The translations under genes were made by a program, and so were the position numbers. Below, piece by piece: positions 8,007 through 16,328 of a stretch of DNA of 64,000 nt (positions are counted from its first letter, which is position 1; the number at the start of each line of letters is the position of its first letter). Source of the DNA: Paraburkholderia sp. CNPSo 3274 (lineage in GTDB: Bacteria > Pseudomonadota > Gammaproteobacteria > Burkholderiales > Burkholderiaceae). The notes beneath the pieces were generated by a model. That model was not told where the DNA came from and searched no databases. It was given only the letters and a program-made list of their open reading frames with translations. The stretch lies in NCBI RefSeq assembly GCF_024206475.1, contig NZ_JAMBPR010000030.1, positions 1 to 64,000 of the forward strand. Reading direction: 5' to 3'.

Positions 8007-9148
8007 GCGGCCTCCTGCGCGAGACGCTGCGCCGTGAAGCGGTTGAGATGCCATGTCGCGTCGCCGTAGGTCAGGTTGATCGCGAACATGCGCTTAGCGT
8101 AGTGGCCCGCGCGGCACTCTTCGGTCATGCCCATCGCGCCGTGCAGCTGGATCGCCCATTCGCCGGCGTTCTTGCAGGCGTCGCCGATGAATGCCTTCAC
8201 TGCCGAAACGAAGCGGCTGCGGCGGGCGGGGTCGTTCTCGTCCACGGCCATGGCCGCGGCGCACGCCATCGATTTGCCCTGCTCCAGCGCGATCAACATG
8301 TCGGCGACGCGGTGTTGCAGCGCCTGGAACTTCGCGAGCGGCGCGCCGAACTGCGTGCGCGTTTTCAGGTGCTCGGCGGTCAGTTCGAGCAGCGCTTCGA
8401 GCGCGCCGACCGATTCCGCGCACAGCGCGGCATTGGCGCGGTCGAGCGCCGCTTCGATGAGCGGGTATGCCTCGCCCACCTCGCCGATCGCATCGGCCTT
8501 GCTCACCGCCACATTGGCGAAGCTCACATGCGCCGCCTCGCGCCCGTCGATCGTTTCGAAGCGGCGCAGCGAGACTCCTTGCGCTTTGGCATCGACGAGG
8601 AAGAGCGACAAACCCTGCGTGTCCCCTCGCTCGCCCGAGGTCCGCACGGCCGCCACGAAGGCATCGGCGATCGGGCCGTCGAACACGAGCGTCTTGGTGC
8701 CCTCGATGCGCCAGCCGTCGCCGGTCTCCTTCGCGCGCACCGCGATGCGTGCGAGGTCGTAGCGCGCATCGGCTTCGCCCACGGCGAGCGCGAGCACCTT
8801 TTCGCCGCAGGGGGCCGCTTCGAGCCATTGCGAGCGCTGCTGCGCGCTGCCCGCCGCGCCAATCAGCGCAGCGGCAGGCATGCCGCTCGAAAGCCAGCCC
8901 GCGCCGCCCAGCGCACGGCCCAATTGCTGCGCGACCAGCATCGTCTCCACCGCGCCATAGCCGCTGCCGCCCTGCTCGGGGTCGATGATGAGGCCGGTGA
9001 TGCCGAGTTCCGCGAGACCCGCGCGGCGGCGCGCCGCGAGCGCCGCATCTTCGGCGTTGCCGCGCTGATGCGCGGGATATTCGCCGTCGCAGAAGCGGCG
9101 TACCGCGTCTTGCAGCGCGACGTGATCTTCAGTCAAAGAAAAGTCCAT
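8003..9148 (-). CDS. Acyl-CoA dehydrogenase, FadE-like (subunit A of a probable pair)
   Basis: A 381-residue FAD acyl-CoA dehydrogenase starting MDFSLTEDHVALQDAVRRF. It has the family's N-terminal helical domain, the beta domain (ALAVGEADARYDLARIAVRA, IEGTKTLVFDG) and C-terminal helices with RTQFGAPLAKFQALQHRVADM and QLHGAMGMTEE. The first motifs are poorer than in a canonical FadE. It sits 18 bases from a second acyl-CoA dehydrogenase. Such adjacent non-identical pairs in Actinobacteria and Proteobacteria form alpha2-beta2 heterotetramers acting on bulky (steroid or aromatic) acyl-CoAs. The heterotetramer is inferred from gene arrangement. Confidence 0.9.
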   Translation of the reverse strand: MDFSLTEDHVALQDAVRRFCDGEYPAHQRGNAEDAALAARRRAGLAELGITGLIIDPEQGGSGYGAVETMLVAQQLGRALGGAGWLSSGMPAAALIGAAGSAQQRSQWLEAAPCGEKVLALAVGEADARYDLARIAVRAKETGDGWRIEGTKTLVFDGPIADAFVAAVRTSGERGDTQGLSLFLVDAKAQGVSLRRFETIDGREAAHVSFANVAVSKADAIGEVGEAYPLIEAALDRANAALCAESVGALEALLELTAEHLKTRTQFGAPLAKFQALQHRVADMLIALEQGKSMACAAAMAVDENDPARRSRFVSAVKAFIGDACKNAGEWAIQLHGAMGMTEECRAGHYAKRMFAINLTYGDATWHLNRFTAQRLAQEAA

Positions 9149-9166
9149 GTTTTATCGTGTCCCGCT

Positions 9167-10348
9167 TCAGGCGTTGAAGAACGCGCGGCTGATCAGGTTG
9201 CGCTGCACTTCGTTCGTGCCGCCGTAAATCGACAGCTTTCGCGCGTCGAAGTAATTGGCCGCGACGGCAATGAGTTCCTCGGGGCTCGGCGGCTCGTGGC
9301 CCGCCTGGTCGAGCAGCGCGGCTTCGTCGAACGCAATGCCTTCGGGACCGGCGATGTCCGCCAGCAGCGCGTAGATCGCCTGGCGCAGCTCGGTGCCGCG
9401 CACCTTGAGCATCGATGCCTCCACGGCGGGCACGCGGCTCTGCTGGTTCGCGCTGAGCATGCGCAGGCCCGTGAATTCGAGCGCCATCAGTTCGATCTCG
9501 AAGCGGCTCACTCGCGCCTCGAAGAGCGGCTCGCTCGCGAGCCCTTGCTGCTTGCCGAGCGCCTTCGCGCGGGCGAGCTGCTGCTTGCACGAGCCGATGC
9601 CGGCAATGCCGGTGCGCTCGTGACCCAGCAGATACTTGCCGTACGACCAGCCCTTGTTCAGCTCGCCCACGAGGTTTTCGACGGGCACGCGCACGTTGTC
9701 GAGATAGACCTCGTTGAGATCGGTGCCGCCTTCGAGCATGCGGATCGGGCGCAGCTCCACGCCCGGCGATTTCATGTCGATGAGCAGGAACGAGATGCCT
9801 TCCTGCGGCTTCGCATGCGGGTCCGTGCGAACGAGCGCGAACATCATCTCGCACCAATGCGCGTACGAGGTCCACACCTTGTGCCCGTTCACGACGAAGT
9901 GGTCGCCGTCGAGAACGGCCGTCGTGCGTACGCTCGCGAGGTCCGAGCCCGCGCCTGGTTCCGTGAAACCCTGCGCCCACCACGTTTCGCTGCGGCGGAT
10001 ACCGGGCAGGTAACGTGCCTTCTGCTCAGGCGTGCCGAACGCGTTGAGCACGGGGCCGAGCATGTTGATGCCGCTCGCGATGATGCGCGGCGCGCCGCCT
10101 GTTAGCGTTTCCTCATCGAAGATGTAACGCTGCAGCGGCGTCCAGCCCGGGCCGCCCGCTTCCTTCGGCCACGACGGCGTGATCCAGCCGCGCTCGTAAA
10201 GGTGCGTGTACCACTCGACATAGTCGGCGCGCTCCAGCCGCAGGCCCAGTTCGGCCTTGCGCTTGAGTCGCGGCGACAGGTGCGTCCTGACGAACTCGCG
10301 CACCTCGGCGCGGAACGCTTCGTCTTCTGCGGAGAATTCCAGTCTCAT
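9167..10348 (-). CDS. Acyl-CoA dehydrogenase (subunit B of a probable pair)
   Basis: A 393-residue acyl-CoA dehydrogenase starting MRLEFSAEDEAFRAEVREFV. Blocks are WPKEAGGPGW, QGFTEPGAGSDLASVRTTAV (flavin and substrate loop), VNGHKVWTSYAHWCEMMF, FFDARKLSIYGGTNEVQRNL near the C-terminus and ISRAFFNA at the end. The length is normal. The start ATG at 10348 was preferred over upstream in-frame ATGs because it begins at the conserved N-terminus. It lies 16 bases after the acyl-CoA synthetase stop and is probably cotranscribed with it. Confidence 0.92.
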   Translation of the reverse strand: MRLEFSAEDEAFRAEVREFVRTHLSPRLKRKAELGLRLERADYVEWYTHLYERGWITPSWPKEAGGPGWTPLQRYIFDEETLTGGAPRIIASGINMLGPVLNAFGTPEQKARYLPGIRRSETWWAQGFTEPGAGSDLASVRTTAVLDGDHFVVNGHKVWTSYAHWCEMMFALVRTDPHAKPQEGISFLLIDMKSPGVELRPIRMLEGGTDLNEVYLDNVRVPVENLVGELNKGWSYGKYLLGHERTGIAGIGSCKQQLARAKALGKQQGLASEPLFEARVSRFEIELMALEFTGLRMLSANQQSRVPAVEASMLKVRGTELRQAIYALLADIAGPEGIAFDEAALLDQAGHEPPSPEELIAVAANYFDARKLSIYGGTNEVQRNLISRAFFNA

Positions 10349-10364
10349 TGATTCATTGTCCTTA

Positions 10365-12524
10365 TCAGTGGTGCGTGCCGCCGTGGCCGCCTTGCGAGCC
10401 GCAAACGACGAGCGCATCGAGTGCGAGCACGCGGTCGGGGTACGCGACGAGCGGGTTCACGTCGATTTCGGTGATCGCTTCGTTCGCGCGCATCTGCGCG
10501 CCGATCGCGGCCACGGCCCTGGCGATGGCGGCCACGTCCACGCCTTGCGCGCCGCGCCCGCCGTCGAGCAGCGCCGCGGCCTTCAGGCGGCGCAGTTCCA
10601 CCGCGATGTCTTCTTCGGCCATGTCGGCGGGAATCAGGCGCACGTCCTTGAGCGCCTCGATCCAGATGCCGCCAAGGCCTACCAGCACGACCGGGCCCCA
10701 CTCGGCGTCGCGCTTCGCGCCCACCACGAGTTCGAGACCGCGCGGGCCCATTGCCTCGACGAGCGCGCCGTCGAGTTCCAGTTCAGGACGATGCGCGGCC
10801 ACGCTCGCGTGGAGCTTGTCCCACCCGGTGCGCAGCGCGGCCGCATCCACGAGGCCGACCACCACGCCGCCCACGTCGCTCTTGTGCGGCAGCTCGCTCG
10901 CCTGCGCCTTCAGGACCACCGGATAGCCGATTCCATCTGCAATCCTCAGCGCTTCGTCGAGCGTCTTCGCGAGACGTCCCGGCGGCACCGGCAGGCCCGC
11001 GGCGGCGAGCCATTGCTTGCCCTGATACTCGGCGTAAATGCCGTTGGCCGGCACGCCTTCTGGCAGAGGGATTGCGGCGGACGGCGCGGTTTGCGCACGT
11101 TGTGCGCGCTGCAGCGATTCGCCATAGGCCGCTACGCGAGCGCACGCGCGCAGCGCGCGGTCGGGCGAGCGGAACAACGGCACGCCGCTTTGGGCAATCG
11201 CCTCGACAAAGAACGGCTCCAGCGCGTTGTTGTCGCCCATCACCGCGAGCACGGCGGGCTTGGTTGCGCGCGCAAGCGCCGGCACGAGGTGGTCCGCCTT
11301 GTCGCGCTGGGCGATGGGCGGGCCGCCCATGATCGAGAGCACGAGGCTGCCGATGTTCGGGTCAGCGAGCACCGTGTCGATCAGCTCGCGGATCAGCCCC
11401 GGATTGCGCACGCCGATGGTCGTGTAGTCGAGCGGGTTGTCCGCCACGGCGAAGTCGGGCAGCAGTCCGGTGAGCTTCTTCAGGGTCGGCTCGGTGAGCG
11501 GCGGCAGGGTGAGGCCGATGTCGTCGGCGAAGTCGAGCGTGATGTTCTTCACCGCGCCCGATGCCGTCATCACGGCCGTGCCCGCCGCGGGCGGCACCGG
11601 AAAGCGCGCGAGGATGGTCGTGGTGTCGAACAGTTCGTCGAGCGAATCGACCACCACCACGCCTTCGCGGGCGAGCAGCACGCTCGCCGTGGCGTGGTCG
11701 CCCGCCAGCGCGCCCGTATGCGACTGTGCCGCTTCGCGCGCCCGCGCGCTCTTGCCCGGCATCAGCATGACGATCGGCTTGCCCGCCGCGCGCGCTTCGC
11801 GCGCCAGCGTGAGGAAGGTCTGCGGGCGGCGCACCTGCTCGGCGTAGACGGCAATCGCGCTGGTCTGCGCATCGGCGATGAACCAGGCGAGATAGTCCTC
11901 GATGCCCAGCACGGCTTCGTTGCCCGTGGAAGCCGCCACCGTGATCGGCACGCCGCGTCCCATGAAGGCGTCGCGTAGATTCGCGGCCATGGCGCCGCTT
12001 TGCGCAACCACGCCCACGCCCTTGCGGCCCGCGCACGGATACGGCGAGAGCGCCTCGAAAGTGACCGGCACGCCGGCTTCGAAGTTGGTGAAGCCCATGC
12101 AGTTGGGGCCGATGAGCGCGATGCCCGCCGCGTTCGCGGCCTCCGTCAGCGCCTGCTGCTTCGCACGGCCTTGTTCTCCGGCTTCCGCATAGCCCGACGC
12201 GAAGATCACCGCCGCGCCCGTGCCCCGCGCGCCCAGCGTGCGCACGGCGTCTAGCACACCGGCCTCGGGAATGCAGAGCACGGCGAGATCGACGCCTTCG
12301 GGCAGCGTATCCACGCTGCTCACGCAGGGGCGGCCGTTGATTTCCTGGCTGCTGCGCGAGACGAGATGGACCTCGCCCGCGTAGCCGAAGCGCTCCAGAT
12401 TTTGCAGCACGAAATTGCCGAACGAGCGCGGGTCGGCGGAAGCGCCGACGATCGCAATCGAGCGCGGCTTCAGCACGCGGTCGACGGACAACACGCCATC
12501 GGCTTCGGAGAGTGACTTACTCAT
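10365..12524 (-). CDS. ADP-forming acyl-CoA synthetase (acetate-CoA ligase family)
   Basis: A 719-residue fused alpha-beta NDP-forming acyl-CoA synthetase. The N-terminal CoA-binding domain has LKPRSIAIVGASADPRSFGN. The succinyl-CoA-ligase-like flavodoxin domains carry VAQSGAMAANLRDAF and the conserved phospho-histidine segment AQSHTGALAGDH. The C-terminal ATP-grasp domain has GIGYPVVLKAQASELPHKSD and LVVGAKRDAEWGPVVLVGLGG, ending ITEIDVNPLVAYPD. It would activate the entry acid to its CoA ester with ATP, giving ADP and Pi. It is the promoter-proximal gene of the minus-strand operon and faces the GntR-controlled divergent region. Confidence 0.92.
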   Translation of the reverse strand: MSKSLSEADGVLSVDRVLKPRSIAIVGASADPRSFGNFVLQNLERFGYAGEVHLVSRSSQEINGRPCVSSVDTLPEGVDLAVLCIPEAGVLDAVRTLGARGTGAAVIFASGYAEAGEQGRAKQQALTEAANAAGIALIGPNCMGFTNFEAGVPVTFEALSPYPCAGRKGVGVVAQSGAMAANLRDAFMGRGVPITVAASTGNEAVLGIEDYLAWFIADAQTSAIAVYAEQVRRPQTFLTLAREARAAGKPIVMLMPGKSARAREAAQSHTGALAGDHATASVLLAREGVVVVDSLDELFDTTTILARFPVPPAAGTAVMTASGAVKNITLDFADDIGLTLPPLTEPTLKKLTGLLPDFAVADNPLDYTTIGVRNPGLIRELIDTVLADPNIGSLVLSIMGGPPIAQRDKADHLVPALARATKPAVLAVMGDNNALEPFFVEAIAQSGVPLFRSPDRALRACARVAAYGESLQRAQRAQTAPSAAIPLPEGVPANGIYAEYQGKQWLAAAGLPVPPGRLAKTLDEALRIADGIGYPVVLKAQASELPHKSDVGGVVVGLVDAAALRTGWDKLHASVAAHRPELELDGALVEAMGPRGLELVVGAKRDAEWGPVVLVGLGGIWIEALKDVRLIPADMAEEDIAVELRRLKAAALLDGGRGAQGVDVAAIARAVAAIGAQMRANEAITEIDVNPLVAYPDRVLALDALVVCGSQGGHGGTHH

Positions 12525-12559
12525 CAGGTCATGCCTCTTCTTGATTGGCGATCCCGGCG

Positions 12560-12571
12560 CTGGCTTACCAG
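12560..12571. promoter_or_regulatory. Candidate GntR operator O1
   Basis: CTGG-CTTA-CCAG, an inverted repeat 36 bases upstream of the acyl-CoA synthetase start. Its core TGGCTTACCA matches the second site at 12594 and the TGG..ACCA pattern of FadR/FCD-type GntR operators. Confidence 0.5.
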
Positions 12572-12593
12572 GATCAGTTCGATTGGCAGCCAT

Positions 12594-12607
12594 TCTGGCA
12601 TACCAGA
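12594..12607. promoter_or_regulatory. Candidate GntR operator O2
   Basis: TCTGG-CATA-CCAGA, a 14-base inverted repeat with perfect 5-base arms, 34 bases centre-to-centre from O1. Both lie between the divergent synthetase and gntR genes, so the adjacent GntR protein is the likely ligand. Confidence 0.55.
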
Positions 12608-12778
12608 ACCGCATTCTCAATACACCAGAGGTAGGTTTTGATGGGTAGTGTTTTCCCCTAGCGCACTTGCCGCGGCCCGGCGCGCTCCGCCTATGTTATT
12701 GATTTTGCGTTGTTTTTTACCCGAACAAAGCGGCTGTCCCGCAGCACGATAGGATGTATAAGAAAATTACCATATTGA

Positions 12779-12801
12779 ATACCACGAACGCGTATTGGTA
12801 T
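12779..12801. promoter_or_regulatory. Candidate GntR operator O3 near gntR
   Basis: ATACCA and TGGTAT arms separated by 11 bases, 38 bases upstream of the ATG chosen for gntR. It would allow autoregulation. It overlaps a weak TTG at 12795, which is one reason I do not start gntR there. Confidence 0.4.
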
Positions 12802-12839
12802 ATTTCATCCATCCGACCACCGATCAACCCCGCCCTCCA

Positions 12840-13583
12840 ATGAAACCTGTAGTCGATCTGCCCGTCGAGCACCAGGGCGCCGCGCCCGACCCGCACGCTG
12901 CCGCGCCGCGCATGCGAGCCAGTCTCGCGAACGACATTCGCGAGACCCTGCAGGCCGAGATCGAGACCGGCCGGCTCGCGCCGGGCATGCCGATCGACGA
13001 ACGCGCGCTCGCGGCGCGTTTCAACGTATCGCGCACGCCGGTGCGCGAGGCGCTTCAGCATCTGGCGGCGCGCGACCTCGTGCTGATTTCGCCGCGCCAG
13101 GGCATCACCGTGGCGCGCCTGTCCATCGCGAAAGTGCGCTCGATGCTCGAATACATCGGGGAACTGGAGGCATTGTGCGCGCGCTTTTGTGCACGGCGCG
13201 CGAGCGACACCCTGCACAAAGCGCTCGACCGCGCGCTGATGGCGTGCCAGCAGGCCGCGGTGGAAGGCGACGCGAGCGAGTACGCCCGCGCCAACGAGGC
13301 CTTTCACGACGCCATTTACGACGGCAGCCGCAACGAGTGCCTCGCCGACCAGATCCGCGCGGCGCGCCGCCAGTCGGCGCGCTACCGCGTGGCCGATTTG
13401 CGCAACCGCAGCCAGATCAGCCGCTCCCTGCAGGAGCACTTCGAGATTGCCCGCGCGATCCAGGCCGGCGACGAAGCGAAAGCCGCAGACGTGATGCGGC
13501 GCCACGTTCCCGCGGGCACCACCGGCTTTTCCGAGTTCCTCGCGGCCGTGCCGCGTCACTTTTTCGACTTCGGCACCGACTGA
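12840..13583 (+). CDS. GntR-family regulator, FCD (FadR C-terminal) subfamily
   Basis: A 247-residue regulator. The winged helix holds ANDIRETLQAEIETGRLAPG, LAARFNVSRTPVREALQHLA and ISPRQGITVARL. The helical FCD ligand domain follows, with RANEAFHDAIYDGS and SLQEHFEIARAIQAGDEAKAADVMRRH, which carries the usual metal-binding Asp/His positions. ATG 12840 was chosen because the upstream TTG (12795) lies in a probable operator; no strong ribosome site precedes either. It is divergent from the acyl-CoA synthetase operon and head of the plus-strand operon, so it probably controls both through the TGG..ACCA sites. Confidence 0.88.
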   Translation: MKPVVDLPVEHQGAAPDPHAAAPRMRASLANDIRETLQAEIETGRLAPGMPIDERALAARFNVSRTPVREALQHLAARDLVLISPRQGITVARLSIAKVRSMLEYIGELEALCARFCARRASDTLHKALDRALMACQQAAVEGDASEYARANEAFHDAIYDGSRNECLADQIRAARRQSARYRVADLRNRSQISRSLQEHFEIARAIQAGDEAKAADVMRRHVPAGTTGFSEFLAAVPRHFFDFGTD

Positions 13584-13621
13584 GAAGCCAGGTCGTCCTG
13601 AACAATTACCACGGAGACAAC

Positions 13622-14002
13622 ATGCCCCGCTCCATCGACGTCCCAGGCCTCGCGCACAACGCCCCGATACCCGTGGGCGCACGCGTCGGCAACGTGCTGT
13701 GCTCGTCGGCGATCGCCGGCAAGGACCCGGCGACCGGCAAGCTCGCCGCCTCGGCCGCCGACCAGGCACGCCTCGCGTTCGACAACCTCGAACGCTTTCT
13801 CGACGCGGGCGGCGCCACGCTCGCGGATGTAGTCAAGCTCGCCGTGTCCGTGAAAGACGACAGCGTGCGCGAGCACCTCAACACGCACTGGCTGGCGCGC
13901 TGGCCCGACCCGGCCCAGCGCCCCGCGCGCCATGTCGTCGTGCACGACCTCCAGCACGGCATGGTCCTGCAACTCGAAGTCATGGCCGTGGCGTCGTCCT
14001 GA
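13622..14002 (+). CDS. RidA/YjgF/YER057c-family protein
   Basis: A 126-residue RidA-fold protein. Motifs are VGNVLCSSAIAGKDPATGKL, the long helix AADQARLAFDNLERFLDAGGATLADVVKLAV, and a C-terminal block QRPARHVVVHDLQHGMVLQLEV. Canonical imine deaminases have an Arg in the strand R.....L. Here R921-like positions (PARHVV) are present but the neighbouring residues differ, so it may be one of the RidA groups found in catabolic operons whose function is unclear. It sits 39 bases after gntR and before the hydratase gene. Confidence 0.85.
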   Translation: MPRSIDVPGLAHNAPIPVGARVGNVLCSSAIAGKDPATGKLAASAADQARLAFDNLERFLDAGGATLADVVKLAVSVKDDSVREHLNTHWLARWPDPAQRPARHVVVHDLQHGMVLQLEVMAVASS

Positions 14003-14067
14003 GCGGGCCGCCAATTTCTCCAACGCAACGCAACGCAACGCATTCCCTCATTGAAAAAGGTTCCAAC

Positions 14068-15072
14068 GTGATCATCGACTCCCACGCCCACGTCGTCATG
14101 CCGCCCGAGAGCTTCCGCTACATGGCGGAGCTGATCGGCGGGCGCGCCAACCCTTCCACCCGGCCCAATATTCCCGACGCCTCGGTGCGCAAGGTCGCCG
14201 AAGAACTCGTGCGCAGCATGGACTCGGTCGGCACCGACGTGCAGTTCATCTCGCCGCGCCCGTATCTGCAGATGCATTCGGTCAAGCCCGCGCGTGTGGC
14301 CGAGCTATGGTCGCGCCACTGCAACGACCTGATCGCGCGCTTCGTCGCGATGTTCCCCGACCGCTTCCGCGGCGTGGCGGGCCTGCCGCAATTCATGAAC
14401 GAGTCGCCGGAAGTACGCGTCGTGGCCGAACTCGAGCGCTGCGTGAACGAACTGGGCTTCGTGGGCTGCCTGCTGAACCCGGACCCGACCGAAGGCGAAG
14501 GCCCGACGCCGGCCGGTCTCGGCGATCCGTTCTGGTATCCGCTCTATGAGGCGATGACGGCGCTCGACGTGCCCGCGCTGATCCACTCGGCCGGCAGCTG
14601 CAGCCCGCGCGAGTCGTACACGCTGAAATTCATCAACGAAGAAAACATCGCGGTCATCTCGCTGCTCGAATCGGATGTTTTCCAGAAATTCCCGAACCTG
14701 AAGATCGTCGTGGGCCACGGCGGCGGCGCGATTCCCTACCAGATGGGCCGCTTTCGTTCGTGGGCCGTGCGCCGCAACCATCCGCAGAGCTTCGACGAGC
14801 AACTGCGCAGGCTCTACTTCGACACCTGCAACTACTCGAAGGAATCGATCGAACTGCTGCTCAAGGTGGCCGGCACCAACAACGTGCTGTTCGGCACCGA
14901 AAAGCCTGGCACCGGCAGCTCGCGCGACCCGATCTCGGGCCGCGATTACGACGACATGAAGCCGGTGATCGAAAGCATCGAATGGCTCACCGAAGAACAG
15001 CGCCGCAACGTGTTCGAATGCAACTGCCAGCGCGTCTATCCGCGCGCGTTCCGTCACTATCAGGAGGCCTGA
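14068..15072 (+). CDS. Amidohydrolase-2 family, LigJ-like 4-oxalomesaconate hydratase
   Basis: A 334-residue TIM-barrel metal enzyme. It starts at GTG 14068 (VIIDSHAHVV) with an AAGG ribosome site. The HxH metal motif is in IDSHAHV. The segments CNDLIARFVAMFPDRFRGV, ELERCVNELGFVGCLLNPDP, FWYPLYEAMTALDVPALIH and VGHGGGAIPYQMGRFR match what I recall of LigJ, the hydratase that converts 4-oxalomesaconate to CHA in protocatechuate 4,5-cleavage. ACMSD-type decarboxylases are the main alternative. With the LigB-type dioxygenase and LigK-like aldolases on the other arm it completes most of a meta-cleavage lower pathway. Confidence 0.83.
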   Translation: MIIDSHAHVVMPPESFRYMAELIGGRANPSTRPNIPDASVRKVAEELVRSMDSVGTDVQFISPRPYLQMHSVKPARVAELWSRHCNDLIARFVAMFPDRFRGVAGLPQFMNESPEVRVVAELERCVNELGFVGCLLNPDPTEGEGPTPAGLGDPFWYPLYEAMTALDVPALIHSAGSCSPRESYTLKFINEENIAVISLLESDVFQKFPNLKIVVGHGGGAIPYQMGRFRSWAVRRNHPQSFDEQLRRLYFDTCNYSKESIELLLKVAGTNNVLFGTEKPGTGSSRDPISGRDYDDMKPVIESIEWLTEEQRRNVFECNCQRVYPRAFRHYQEA

Positions 15073-15074
15073 AC

Positions 15075-16313
15075 ATGGCCATGACCGCCGAAGAAAACGA
15101 ATTGCTCACGCGCGTCGAAAACGGCGCGCCGATGGGCGAAATGATCCGCCAGCACTACTGGATCCCGGCCGTGCCCTCGGCGAAGCTGGAGGCAGACGGT
15201 GCGCCCGTGCTGGTGCGCCTGCTGGGCAGGAACTACGTGGCGTTTCGCACGACCGACGGCAAAGCGGGCCTGATCGACGAGCTTTGCCCGCACCGCAAGA
15301 CATCGATGATGATGGCGCGCAACGAGAACAACGGCCTACGCTGCATCTACCACGGCTGGAAAGTGAACGTGCAGGGCGAGGTGATCGAGGCGCCGAACCA
15401 GGTGGGCGACCAGGCGCAGTTCTGCAAGCGCGTGAAGACGAGCCAGTACGGCGTGGAAGATCGCGGCGGCATCGTGTGGGTGTGGCTCGGCAAGGGCGAC
15501 ACGCCGCCGCGCTTTCCCGACCTCCCGTTCACCCAACTGCCCGCCGACCAGCGCTCGGTCACGAGCGTCGAAGTGCCGACCAACTGGGCGCAGGGCGTGG
15601 AAGCTTCGATGGACTCGTCGCACGTGGGCGTGCTGCACGAATCGACCACGCAGATCACGGCGGGCGGCGGCAACGAACGCATGCACATGACGAAGGCGCT
15701 CGCGCCACGCCTCGAATTCGAGGAGCGCCCGTACGGCTATCGCTACGCGGCGCTGCGCGACCTGCCCGGCGATAAGGTCTACGCGCGCGTGAACAACTTC
15801 GTGATGCCGTGGTACGGCATCATTTGCGCACCGGATGCGAACAGCCCGAGCACGGTGTTCTTCTCCACGCCCGTGGACGACGTCACCCACCGTGCCTGGT
15901 TCGTGCATTTCAACCCCACGCGCAAGCTCGGCATGACGGTGATGTCGGCCACGCCCGATGTCTGGAATTTTCCGCCGCTGCCGCCGGGCACGCGCGAAAC
16001 CGGCTTCGGCCAGAACCGCGATCTAATGATGCGCGGCCATGCCACGGGCTTCCACCAGCATCTGGGCACCGAAGACTTTGCGATGTTCCTCGGTCAAGGC
16101 CCGATCGCCGACCGCACCACCGAGCAGCTCTGCTCCGCCGACGGCGCCGTGCTGCGCGTGCGCGCGCAACTGCTCAAATCGGCGCGCGAGTTCATGGCCG
16201 GCAAAACGCCCACGCTCGCGGACAGCCCCGAGCTGGACTACTCGCGTGCAATCTCCATTGGCGGCGTGCTGCCCGCGGGCACCGACTGGCGCTCGCTTGT
16301 CGAGACTGCCTGA
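15075..16313 (+). CDS. Rieske oxygenase, terminal component (copy 1)
   Basis: A 412-residue aromatic-ring oxygenase of the phthalate-dioxygenase/VanA type. Rieske ligands are C71-x-H73 (CPHR) and C90-x2-H93 (CIYHGWK). The mononuclear Fe site is in VEASMDSSHVGVLHE (His183, His188). An ideal AGGAGG lies 8 bases before ATG 15075. The adjacent downstream gene encodes its class IA-type reductase, so the pair is a complete two-component mono- or dioxygenase or O-demethylase. It is close to copy 2 at 25870 in length, N-terminus and ligand spacing. Confidence 0.93.
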   Translation: MAMTAEENELLTRVENGAPMGEMIRQHYWIPAVPSAKLEADGAPVLVRLLGRNYVAFRTTDGKAGLIDELCPHRKTSMMMARNENNGLRCIYHGWKVNVQGEVIEAPNQVGDQAQFCKRVKTSQYGVEDRGGIVWVWLGKGDTPPRFPDLPFTQLPADQRSVTSVEVPTNWAQGVEASMDSSHVGVLHESTTQITAGGGNERMHMTKALAPRLEFEERPYGYRYAALRDLPGDKVYARVNNFVMPWYGIICAPDANSPSTVFFSTPVDDVTHRAWFVHFNPTRKLGMTVMSATPDVWNFPPLPPGTRETGFGQNRDLMMRGHATGFHQHLGTEDFAMFLGQGPIADRTTEQLCSADGAVLRVRAQLLKSAREFMAGKTPTLADSPELDYSRAISIGGVLPAGTDWRSLVETA

Positions 16314-16328
16314 CCCCATGTTGCCGGA

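Noticed and set aside
8048..10105. 685-codon open frame on the plus strand
   Set aside because: Antisense to the two acyl-CoA dehydrogenases; His/Arg/Ala/Glu-rich shadow with no recognisable domain.
12795..12839. TTG start for the first GntR regulator
   Set aside because: TTG 12795 lies inside the ATACCA/TGGTAT inverted repeat that looks like an operator; ATG 12840 still gives a full winged-helix domain.
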